DNA from: Saururus chinensis
Lineage: Eukaryota; Streptophyta; Magnoliopsida; Piperales; Saururaceae
DNA: 64,000 nucleotides
Reading direction: 5' to 3'
NCBI GenBank assembly: GCA_035235625.1
Contig: CP141146.1
Span: forward strand, 23,926,501-23,990,500
Part shown: positions 47,133 through 57,417 of the stretch, one piece after another
How positions within the stretch are numbered: the first letter of the stretch is position 1
How the letters are laid out: each line of letters begins with the position of its first letter
Made by a program: the position numbers and the translations under genes
The notes under the pieces: generated by a model
Told to the model about the DNA's origin: nothing
Database searches by the model: none
Seen by the model: only the letters and a program-made list of their open reading frames with translations

Positions 47133-49250
47133 TGTAACATCCATAATTTTTAAATTATTTTTTTATTATAAAAGTTAGGTGTATTAAATAGAGCTCGGTG
47201 AGACAAGCATAACGAACCCAAGAACACGTGAAATGGAGGTCGGGAGCAAAAGTTATGACCTTCGGATACGTGCCATATGGGCGGGACCCACAGAAAGTTG
47301 TAGAGTAAACTACCCGTATGGGGTCTAGTTTTGAAGGGTTCCTCGATACGAGTCCATCGGTACCAAGAACACACGATTCCGACTTCGGTACAAGAAGTTA
47401 TCACGTTTTGAAGTTGAAAATGTGTTTTAAAGAAAATAATAATAAAATAATGGAGGATGACGTCAGCCGAGTCGGAGCCGAGCCGCCAGGCCGATGCCCA
47501 GAGCCGAAGTGCGAGATCATGACCATCCACGTTACGTGATCACGAGGTGTAGCGTAAGACGCGCGCGGGACACGCATCGACGCATGCAGCATGCATACGC
47601 GCGAGTGACGTTTGCTTGAGGCACGCACCGACCACGTGCGCAGTCCAATGGATGCGTGTCATGTGGCGTGCGTCCATTCAACCGTGAATCTATTTTCCCG
47701 TACGCTCACACAAAATCTCCTATAAATACTCACTTCCGTTCAAACTTTCGGAATAGTTTTTTTAGTCATTCTGAGTTCGTTTTCCTCCGTTCAAGAGGCG
47801 TTTCTACCTAAATCAAGCGTGCTGGACGTTGTGGAGGGGTTATTTTTTCTATTTTGATATCTCTATGGCCTAGAAATGTGACATTTAATTTTGGGGTTTC
47901 CGGCGTATCGTTTATTTATTCAAGCGGGAAGCAAGGTATGGGGCTTTTATCCTCTCTTAAGACATAAATACTTACATTGATTATCTTTGAAAGTTTATAT
48001 ATATAATTCTAGTTAAATACTTGAGCAATTTTCATGTATGTTTTGGGATTGCCTCATATACTTGTTTTATTGAGTGTTTATTTCTTGAATTTAATTATGA
48101 ATTAGGCTTTATGACATATGTAATATAAAGAAAATGTAGCTTCACCATTATTTTAATTATACTTGAGTTGATGAGATGAGATAGAGAAGGGGTAACTGTC
48201 TCATTGGAATGAGCGACTAACCCTACCTTTATAATCGTTATCAGTATCACGACCATGACTTGTAGAGGCGAGGCTAGGATTTTGAATGCTTGATCTTTGT
48301 GGAAGATTATTTAAAGTAAAGAAAAAGAGAAGTTAATTCCCGTTTGAGTCGGGCACATAAGAGATTTTAATTGTCTGGAGCTCAAATTGGTAGACGTACC
48401 AATAGAGTTCCATAATTGAGAGTACACAGGTAAATTTGGTTCAGAATCAAATACATGGTACGCACATTAGCCTGGTGAGTCCCTAACAAAGGGCAAGACC
48501 CCTGATTAGCCGTTAATGAAGGGAAACTATTAAGGCTATGCGCGCTAGGGTAGAGAGTATCATGGGAAAACTCCATGCTCTCTAGATCCCGGTGCCCCTT
48601 GAGCATGGGTGGCCTTCCCTCTACAAGCAGGGAGTGTTTTACGGAAAATCTGTCGAGTAGTAAGAGGTCACTGCTTTGTACCCGCAACAAATTCTTTATA
48701 ATATAATAAGTATCTGGGACACTAGTAGTAAGCTATGAGAGCTTACAAACCCTTGAAACATCTTAGATACATAGGAAGAAGCCTTGGGGAAGTTTTGGGT
48801 GATAGACACACCCTTACTACTTATTTTAAACAATATTATCTATTTACTTTATCATGTGATTTAAAAACTTCGAGATGTTATATTTATATCTGATAGGATA
48901 AGTACTCCTACTGAGTATTTTAAAATACTCACCACCCCCCAGACCTTGCATGACCCAGTGTGGAATAGACATGGGTAGAAGAGAACAGTAAAGGCACTTT
49001 TTGGGAGCTTCAAGCGGTGACGAAGGAGTCTACAATTGCACCAGTAGTTTCCTAAGCACACTTTCATTCTTTTGGTTTGAGAAGACTTGTTTATATCTTT
49101 ACTTGTGTGCTTGTACACAGACAACATATTTCCTAGGAAATAAAGTATATCATGTTACGTTTAGTTATATGTTTCCTGGTTGTGACCCGAGCAAGCTCTG
49201 ATTATAATTTTTCATTCTTTATATGTTGTATAAAAAGGCGGGTTGTGACA
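47133..49250 (+). repeat. 5' LTR of the Tekay/Del-like element
   Basis: Starts TGTAACATCC and ends GGGTTGTGACA. TATA box at 47719-47728. Compared with the 3' LTR it lacks 83 bp (55334-55416) between two GAG triplets, suggesting deletion by short direct repeats. Confidence 0.92.
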
Positions 49251-49252
49251 GT

Positions 49253-49264
49253 TGGTATTAGAGC
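49253..49264 (+). other. Primer-binding site, tRNA-iMet type
   Basis: TGGTATTAGAGC two bases after the 5' LTR; consensus TGGTATCAGAGC, one mismatch. Confidence 0.85.
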
Positions 49265-49377
49265 CCAGGAAATTCTATTTACAAATGCATAAAGTGAAGA
49301 AATAAATGATTTCTATCTCTATAATTCACTTAGATAAGTAGACTTAGCATAACTTTAGACCATCTTTTTGAATTTAG

Positions 49378-50530
49378 ATGTCGTCATCACAACAACCTGG
49401 TCAAGGTCCGCGAACTCTTAACAATGATTTGGCTGGACCAACTTATCTGAATCAGGAGGGGGAGTAGCACCCGAAGCTATGAGTGTGTTGCTGCAAAATC
49501 TTGCTCAACGCTTAGCTGAGAAAGGTTATCATCTTGCTCTTTCTTTGCCACCAGCACAACCTTCTCCGATTCCCTTGAGTGAAAGCTCATCTAGCAAGAG
49601 TAAGGGTGAGAATAATTTGGCTAAACGGTTTAAGAAGATTGCCCCCACCTTCTTGGGTTAAGGAGAGTTGGAGGAGGCAGAAAAATGGATAAAAGAAATT
49701 GAAAAGAATTTTGAAGCAATGGAGGTACTTGAGAGTATAAAGGTTGCCCTTGGCACATTTGTCTTCTCTGGAGAGGTAGATCATTGGTGGACCATAATCA
49801 AGGAGACAAAATTTGAGGAAGTTCAGCCAGTTTCTTGGAATGAATTCAAAGAAGCTTTCTATGATAGTTATTTTCCACTCCATATGAGGCAACAAAAAGA
49901 GTTGGAGTTCATGGAACTGATGCAAGGAAGTTTGTCAGTACGTGAGTATGTGACCAAATTTACTCAGAGTTGTGGCGCTTTGCCTTGGGTGCGTGCACTA
50001 CAGAATTATCTCGTGCTACTTGATTTGTTTAGGTATTAAAACCTGAACTAAGAGCTCAAGTAGTAATTCTGCAACCTGCTACCTTGAGTCGAGTAGTGGA
50101 GATTGCCTATGTGGTAGAGCGTGATCAACAGAGAGCAATGGCAAAACGGAAGGAGGCTTGGCAAAATGGTGGTTTCAGATGCCCTAACACCAAGAGAAGC
50201 TATAACTACTCTGGCGGTGCCCCTACCCAGCCAGCTCGACCATATCAGTTGCAACCACAACAACAAGCTTTTAAGAGAAGGCCACAACAACAATATCAGC
50301 AGGGCAGGAGAGGGACCCCATGCCCCATATGTAAATTATTTCACCCTGGGCAACCCTGCAAGTAGGGGAATAACCTATGCATTGTTTGTGGACCTGAGGA
50401 TCACTTTGCCCGAGACTGCCCAAGGAAGCATACAAGAAAAGGCCAAATTTTGGGGCGGGTATATGCCATTACAAGTGAGGACTTTCATGCCTCAAATGCT
50501 ATCGTGGAAGATACTCTTCTTGTCTTTGAC
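49378..50530 (+). pseudogene. gypsy gag, broken
   Basis: It starts MSSSQQPGQGPRTLNNDLAG and shows stops soon after. The gag core reads EEAEKWIKEIEKNFEAM, DHWWTIIKETKFEE, VSWNEFKEAFYDSYFP, LEFMELMQGSLSVREYVTKF. Two zinc knuckles close it: CPICKLFHPGQPC at about 50320 and CIVCGPEDHFARDC at about 50378, separated by a stop (TAG). A frameshift lies near 50030. The family role is virus-like-particle assembly; this copy cannot make a full product. Confidence 0.88.
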
Positions 50531-53500
50531 TGATTAGCTAAAGTTTTGATACATCCAGGCTCTACACATTCATTTATATTATTTGAAATTGCTTTAAATC
50601 TAGAAGATCAAGTTTTGAAGTTACCCTTTATACTAGGGCTGCTTCTTGGGTCGGGTTAGGTCGGGTTTTGCAGGACCCGACCCGACCCGAGATAGGAACC
50701 GAGTTCCCTGGACCCGACCCAACCCGAGATAAGAACTGAAATTTTTTTAACCCGACTCGACCCGAAATAAAACCCAAAAAACGCGAGAACCGAAATAAGA
50801 ACCGACATTATATCTTGGGTCGGTTGGTTCTAATATTTTAATCTAATTTGACCATATAATGAATTGATTTTATCTATAAAAATTCATATAACTAAGGTAA
50901 AATATAATTTTATAAGTTAATTAGGAACTTGGGTCAGTTCGGGTTGGTTCTTGGGTTTTTACATACTGGACCCGACCCGAGATAGGACACGACCTGACCC
51001 AACCCGGGTCAATTTCGGGTCGGTTCCATCCTGATCGGTTTGGGTCCGGGTTTTCGAAGCAGCCCTACTTTATACTAGAAGTCACTACACCTATAGGATA
51101 CTCTTTGTTAACACATGAGTTTCTTAAAGAGGTGTTAGTTTAGATAGGTAACAATCGGCTGAGTGTTAACCTAGTTTTACTAAAGATAATTGACTTTGAT
51201 CTTATCCTGGGCATGGATTGGTTAGCTACACATAGAGCCGTAGTAGATTGTGGTAAAAAAGAAGTAGTTTTTGGAAAAGGAAACATTGTGTTCCAAGGAA
51301 TTCAGGATAAATCAAGCTCTTGTATTATATCAGTCATTAAAGCACAAAAATTAATGAGCCAAGGATGTTGGGCATTTCTTGCTACCGTTATCACAAACGA
51401 GGTAAAGGAGATAACTTTGGATGAGATAGACACAATATGGGACTTTGTTGATGTTTTCCTAAATGAATTGCCCGGTCTACCACTTGAAAGAGAAGTTAAG
51501 TTTAGTATTCAGCTTCTCCCAGGTACCACTCCTATCTCGAAGGCACCCTATAGAATGAGTCCGGCCGAGCTTAGAGAATTGAAGGAACAACTTCAAGAGC
51601 TTCTAGACAATGGATTTATCCGTCCAAGCATCTCCCCTTGGGGAGCACCACTGCTTTTTGTGAAGAAGAAAGATGGGTCTCTCCGATTATGTATCGATTA
51701 TCAGATGTTGAATGGAGTGACAAGAAAAAATAAATATCCTCTTCCTCATATTGATGACCTTTTCGACCAACTACAGTTGGCCAAAATTTTCTCTCGAATT
51801 GACTTAAGATCAGGATATCATCAGTTGAGGATTTGAGATGAAGATATCTCAAAAACCGCTTTCCGAACAAGGTACGTGCATTATGAATTCTTAGTTATAC
51901 CTTTTGGGTTGACTAATGCCCTAGCTGCTTTTATGGATCTAATGAATCGGATTTTCAATGCTTATCTGGATAGATTTGTTATAGTATTTATAGATGATAT
52001 TTTAGTCTACTCCACAAGTATTGATGATCATAGGAAACATCTTCAAATAGTATTGAATATACTTCATACACACAAGCTTTATGCCAAGCTCAGGAATTGT
52101 GAATTATGGTTGGATCAAGTAAACTTTCTTGGTCATGTTATTTCGAAGGACAGAGTGATGGTCGATCTAGCTAAGGTCAAAGCAGTGCTAAGATGGGAGA
52201 GGCCTAAAACAGTGTCTAAAATTCGTAGTTTCATAGGTTTGGCAGGGTACTAAAGGAGATTTATTGAAGGGTTTTCAAAGATTGCCCTGCCACTGACCAA
52301 ACTAACCCGCAAAGATTTGAAGTTTATTGGGAATGAGGAATGCGAGAAGAATTTTCAAGAATTAAAGAAGAGACTTACCATCGCCACAGTGTTAACTCTA
52401 CCTTGTGGAAGCAATGGATTTGTAGTGTATTGTGATGCTTCACGAGAGGGTTTGGGTTGTGTATTCATGCAGTGTGGAAAGGTTGTAGCCTATGCCTCAC
52501 GATAGCTAAAAATTCATGAAACTAACTACCCTACTTATGATTTAGAACTTGCTGCAGTTGATTTCGCATTAAAGATTTGGCGACATTATTTTTATGGAGA
52601 GGAATTTGAGGTGTTCACTGATCATAAATGTTTAAGATATATCTTCTCCCAACCAAATCTGAATATGCATCAAAGACGTTGGATGGAATACTTGAAAGAC
52701 TATGACTTTGCCATCCAGGGAAGGCGAATGTAGTAGCAGATGCCTTGAGTCGAAAATCTCATGGGTTCATGGTACATTTAATGATGAAAGAATGGAAATT
52801 ACTTGAAGAAGTAATAACAGTCTTACCTGAGCTTGAGATTGGACAAGGAAAGTCATTCTTCGCCCACATGTTGCTACAGTCTGTGGTAATAGAGCAAATA
52901 TTGGAGACTCAGAAGACAGATATGGAGACTCAAGCCTTGTTAGAACGGTCGGATTTCACTCATGGAAGTGATGAAGGTATACACTTTCTCAGGAGATTAG
53001 TTGTTCCGGCCATTCCAGAATTAAGGCGTAGAATACTAGATGAAGCACATAGTTCAAAATACACTATTTATTCCGGAGGGACCAAGATGTATCAAGATTT
53101 AAAAAAGAACTTTTGGTGGAACGGAATGAAGCAAGCTGTGGCTGAGTGTGTCTCCCGATGTTTAATATGCCAACAAGTTAAGGCAAAACATCAGAGACCT
53201 TCTGGATTGCTTCAACCTCTTGATATCCTTGAGTAGAAGTGGGAGCATATAACAATGGATTTTATATCAGGACTACCTAGGACTTCAAGCCATAACGACA
53301 TAATTTGGGTCATAGTTGATCGGCTTACTAAGTCCTCTCATTTCCTTCCACTTAGAAAGAAGCACTCATTGGATAGTTTGGCACAACTGTACATTAAGGA
53401 GATAATTAGTTTACATGGAGTTCCTATGTCCATTGTTTCAGATAGGGATAGCAGATTTACTTCACACTTTTGGCAAAGTTTACAAGAGGCTTTGGTACTA

Positions 53501-54297
53501 CATTAAAATTCAGTACAACTTTCCACCCGCAAACAGATGGACAGCCAGAAAGAACCATCCAAGTATTGGAAGATATGTTGCGAGCCTGCGCCTTGGAATG
53601 GAAAGGTAATTGGGATGAACACCTACCATTAGTAGAATTTGCTTATAATAACAACTACCATTCTAGTATTGGTATGGCACCGTATGAAGCATTGTTCGGA
53701 TGACCTTGTCAAGCACCGACATGTTGGAGTGAAGTTGGAGAGTGTCATTTGGTCAAATCAGAGTTGATCCAGCAATGTGTTGATAAAGTTAAGCTAATTA
53801 AGGAACGATTGTTGACAGCTCAAAATCGACAGAAGAGCTATGCAGATAAAAGACGTCGAGATCTTGAGTTTGAAGCAGGTGATCATGTCTTCTTGAAGAT
53901 ATCACCAACCAAAGGGGTTATGAGATTTGGGGTGAAACATAAGTTAAGCCCTCGTTTTGTAGGTCCAATGGAGATATTGGAAAAGATCGGACTTGTAGCT
54001 TATAGATTGGTGTTACCTCCTCAGCTTGAAGATATTCATAATGTCTTTCACGTCTCCATGCTTAGGAAGTATGTTCGAGAACCATCCCATGTTCTAGATA
54101 TGATACCAAGGGAGCTAAGACCGGACTTAACTTTCGAAGAGAAGCCAATTCGGATCTTGGATAAAAAGGAGCAAGTCCTTAGAACAAAGAAAATTCAATT
54201 AGTAAAGATCTTGTGGCAACACCACTCATTGGAGAAAGCAACATGGGAAACCAAAGTTGATATAAGAAGGAAGTACCCTAAGTTATTTCACGTCTAG
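50531..54297 (+). pseudogene. gypsy pol: protease, RT, RNase H, integrase, chromodomain, broken
   Basis: The protease motif reads VLIHPGSTHSF (His where the family has Asp) and is split downstream by a [15 protein letters not shown] follows at about 51205. RT carries [10 protein letters not shown] and the catalytic VFIDDIL near 51990. RNase H shows VVYCDASREGLGCVFMQ near 52420 and [20 protein letters not shown]. Integrase shows [54 protein letters not shown] and [19 protein letters not shown]; one zinc-binding His is Tyr (TIYSGG). The end, ATWETKVDIRRKYPKLF, is chromodomain-like. Stops at 51834 (TGA), 52251, 52503 (TAG), 53233 (TAG) and 53701 (TGA), a small deletion near 52717 and a 1-bp loss near 53500 inactivate it. 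Confidence 0.93.
50634..51067. mobile_element. hAT-type MITE (434 bp), nested in gypsy protease
   Basis: Perfect 12-bp inverted ends TAGGGCTGCTTC / GAAGCAGCCCTA are flanked by a perfect 8-bp duplication CTTTATAC (50626-50633 and 51068-51075). TSD length and TAGGG-type ends are those of the hAT superfamily. The interior is built from many copies of GGGTCGG / GACCCGACCCGA, denser toward both ends. No ORF. Removing it plus one TSD restores the gypsy reading KLPF/ILEV. Confidence 0.95.
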
Positions 54298-54322
54298 GAA
54301 ATTTTGGGGATAAAATTTCTTC

Positions 54323-54335
54323 AAGGAGGGAAGAA
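54323..54335 (+). other. Polypurine tract
   Basis: AAGGAGGGAAGAA immediately before the 3' LTR TG; plus-strand primer site of the gypsy element. Confidence 0.85.
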
Positions 54336-56485
54336 TGTAACATCTGTAATTTTTAAACTATTTTTTTATGATAAAAGTTAGGTGTATTGAATAGAGTTCG
54401 GTGAGACGAGCATAACGAACTCAAGAACACTTGAAACGAAGGTCAGGAGAAAAAGTTACGACCTTGGGAAATGTTCCATATGGGTAGGACCCACTGAAAT
54501 GTGTAGAGTAAACCACCTCTATGGGGTCTGGTTTTGAAGGGCTCGTCGATAGGAGTCCATTGGTACGAAGAACGAGTGATTCTGACTTCGGTATAAAAAG
54601 TTATTTTGTTTTCGAAGTTGCAAATGTGTTTTGAAGGAAAAATAATAAAATAATGGAGGATGACGTGAGCCGAGTCGAAGCCGAGCGCCGGGTCGACGTG
54701 CTGCGCCGAACCGCATAATCACGGTTGTCCGCGTCGCGTGATAGTACGGTGCAGCATGCGATACATGTGCGAGACGCGCATCAACACAGTGCGCAGCGCG
54801 CATACATGCGCGTCCAACAAACACATGACAAGTGGCACGCGTCCATGCGAGCGTGATTCTATTTTTCCGTATGCTCACACAAAATCTCCTATAAATACTC
54901 ATTTCCGCTCAAACTTCCAGAATAGTTTCTGGAGTCGTTCTGAGTCATTTTTCCTCCATTTAAAAGGCGTTTGTACCTAAATCGAGTGCGTCGGACATCG
55001 TGGCAGGGTTATTTTTTTATTTTGAGATCTCTATGCCCAGAAATGTGACATCTAATTTTGGGGTATCCGGCATATCGCTTATTTTCTCGTGCGGGAAGCA
55101 ATGTAGGGGCTTTTATCCTCTCTTAAGACATAAATACTTAAATTGGTTGTCTTTGAAAGTTTATATATTTAATTTTAGTTAAATACTTGAGTAATTTTCA
55201 TGTATATTTTGGGATTGCCTCATATACTTATTTTATCGAGTGTTTATTTCTTAAATTTAATTATGAATTAGGCTTTATGATATATGTGATATAAAGAAAA
55301 TCTAGCTTCACCATTATTTTCATTATACTTGAGTATGGTAAGATTGAAAGACGGTTTTATAGAATTATTGCTCTATCAAAATGATTTTGGAAATTCGTAC
55401 AATCATGACCACCGAGTTGATGAGATGAGATAGAGAAAGGGTAATTGTCTTGTTGTAACGAGTGACTAACCCTACCTTTATAATCGTTATCAGTAACACG
55501 ACCATGACTTGTACAGGCGAGGCTAGGATTTTGAAAGGATGATCTTTGTGGAAGATTATTTAACATAAAGAAAAAGAGAAGGAAATTCCCATTTGAGTCG
55601 GGCATATAAGAGATTTTAATTGTCTGCAGCTCAAATTGGTAGACATATAGATAGAGTTCCATAATTGAGAGTACACAGGTAAATCCGGTTCGAATGAGAT
55701 ACATGTTAAGCAAATTAGCATGGTGAGCCCCTAACAAATGGCAAGACCCCTGATTAGCCCCTAACAAAAGGAAACTATCAAGGCTACGTGCGTTAGGGTA
55801 GAGAGTATCATGGAAAAACTCTTTGCTCTCTAGATCCAGGCACCCCTTGAGCATGAGTGGCTTTTCCCTCTACAAGCACAGAGTATTTTGCAGAAAATCT
55901 GTCAAGGAGTAAAAGGCCACTGCTTTGTACCCGCAACAAATTCTTTATAATATAATAAGTATTTTGGACACTAGTAGTAAGCTAAGAGAGCTTACAAACC
56001 CTAGAAGCATCTTCGATACATAGGAAGAAGCCTTGGAAAAGTGTTTGGGTGATAGGCACAACCTTACTACTTATTTTGAACAATATTATCTATTTACTTG
56101 ATCGTGTGATTTAAAAACTACCAGATGTTATATTTATGTCTGATAGAACAAGTACTACTACTGAATATTATAAAATACTCACCACCCCCAAACCTTGCAG
56201 GACCCAGTGTGAAATAGACGTGAGTAGAAGAGAATAGTAAAGACACTTTTTGGGAGTTTCAAGTGGTGACAAAGGAGTCTACAATTGTACCAGTAGTTTC
56301 CTAAGCACACTTTCATTCTTTTGGTTTGAGAAGACTTATTTATATCTTTACTTGTATGTTTGTACACAAATAATATATTTTTTGAGAAATAAAATATAAT
56401 ATATTACGTTATGGTTATATATTTACCGATTGCGACCCAAGCAAGCTCTAATTATAATTTTTAATTCTTTATATATTTTATAAAA
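54336..56485 (+). repeat. 3' LTR of the Tekay/Del-like element, right terminus missing
   Basis: Starts TGTAACATCTG and is collinear with the 5' LTR up to 'ttataaaa' at 56485. The last about 19 bp, including the terminal TGACA and the start of the PBS, are absent. It resumes at 'gtattagagcc' (56486), which in the 5' copy lies inside the PBS. TATA box at 54889-54897. Confidence 0.88.
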
Positions 56486-56512
56486 GTATTAGAGCCTATA
56501 AAATTCTGTCCA
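56486..56512 (+). other. Second PBS/leader remnant after the 3' LTR
   Basis: GTATTAGAGCC then aaattctgtcc matches the internal leader after the 5' LTR (tattagagccc..gaaattctattt, 49256-49280). Internal sequence should not follow a 3' LTR, so this is debris of a second copy or of a recombination. Confidence 0.7.
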
Positions 56513-56514
56513 CC

Positions 56515-56688
56515 GGCACTTGCCTGCCCATTTTAGTGGCCAACAACCCCATCTCCTGCGTCAAATCGTGGGAAGAAGCCTTGGGTAGGTCCACATTAAT
56601 GTCGCTTAGGGACAAATTGTACACTGACTCGGGCATGTTTTGCACCATCTCCATCAACTCCCACTAGCGCCTCCCGATAGCCAGTGAC
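56515..56688 (-). pseudogene. Unknown plant protein, upstream part, split by gypsy insertion
   Basis: The minus strand reads stop, WELMEMVQNMPESVYNLSLS, DINVDLPKASSHDLTQEMGL, LATKMGRQVPV. The last 23 codons repeat those starting the frame at 46813-47132 on the far side of the retroelement. Together the two pieces look like one gene interrupted by the insertion with an overlap of about 67 bp. Family not recognised; the WELMEMVQxMPExxYxLSL wording looks like a conserved plant protein of unknown function. Confidence 0.4.
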
Positions 56689-57417
56689 CTTGGTGATGCT
56701 GACTGTGTATTCAGCCTCTAGAGAGGCGAGGGCTATAATCTAGAGAGACCGACATTAACCATGACCAGCTCTTCTTTGGCAATGTCCAACGCTGGACATG
56801 GCGAGATCTTTTCCAGCCATTGGCAACTCTTCTTTGGCCATGCATGGCCCTAGGCATGGCCTGAACTGGCCACGACTCATGCTGGCCATGGCCATGCATG
56901 GCCATAGACGTCTGACCTTGTCTGCCCAGTGGGGCCTGGGCAGACTTTCATTTCGATTAGGAGGGGGGTATGATAGTCTTTTTATTGTTACTATCATTGA
57001 ATGAATTTTTTTTTATGACAGGTGGACCTTACTATATTTTTTTAAGTCATTATGTCTTTAATTGATAAAATCTTATATTATAATAGTATCTATCCTTAGT
57101 AAACATTTTTAATGCTTGACAATGAGCCTTAAGCATAAAGAACACATTTGGAAACCTTTCACCCATCAAATGGCCCACATATTATCACACATTAGTACCA
57201 ATGATATTGGATCTAACATGTGTGCCATCTATATGTGAACCCACGGAGAGCGCGTTGGCAGAGCGGCCAACAAATCGACAAGCCATGGAGGGTTTGTGTA
57301 GCCGGGAGGTATGTCCACCGACTATTGAGAGAGGGTTGTCGGGGAGATCCGGCATGTGGGAAGGGGTGGAGGGCAGCAAGAATCTTGTGGTTCTGAAGAA
57401 TGGTGGTAAAGAAGACA
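56689..57417. other. Spacer downstream of the WAK-like gene, with GGCCATG palindromes
   Basis: No gene recognised. 56755-56935 is a cluster of 'ggccatg' phrases including two perfect 14-bp palindromes ggccatgcatggcc (56836-56849 and 56890-56903). 57000-57417 contains the expected 3' untranslated region of the minus-strand kinase gene. The frame continuing past its stop (57185-57417) has no known similarity. Confidence 0.5.

Larger units (their letters stand above)
47133..56485 (+). mobile_element. Tekay/Del-like gypsy (chromovirus) element, decayed
   Basis: LTRs are at 47133-49250 and 54336-56485. It has a tRNA-Met type PBS at 49253, gag from 49378, protease-RT-RNaseH-integrase-chromodomain to 54297 and a polypurine tract at 54323-54335. 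Both LTRs carry the same TATA box (CCTATAAATACTCA). LTR divergence is obvious by eye, far more than in the Athila-type copy, and coding is broken at many points, so it is old. A hAT-type MITE sits in the protease. The right end is abnormal: the terminal 'gtgaca' is missing and sequence continues into a second PBS-like segment and a 67-bp copy of the left flank. Confidence 0.93.

Noticed and set aside
54519..54980. 127-codon minus and 80-codon plus frames
   Set aside because: Both lie in the gypsy 3' LTR and equivalent, differently broken frames occur in the 5' LTR.
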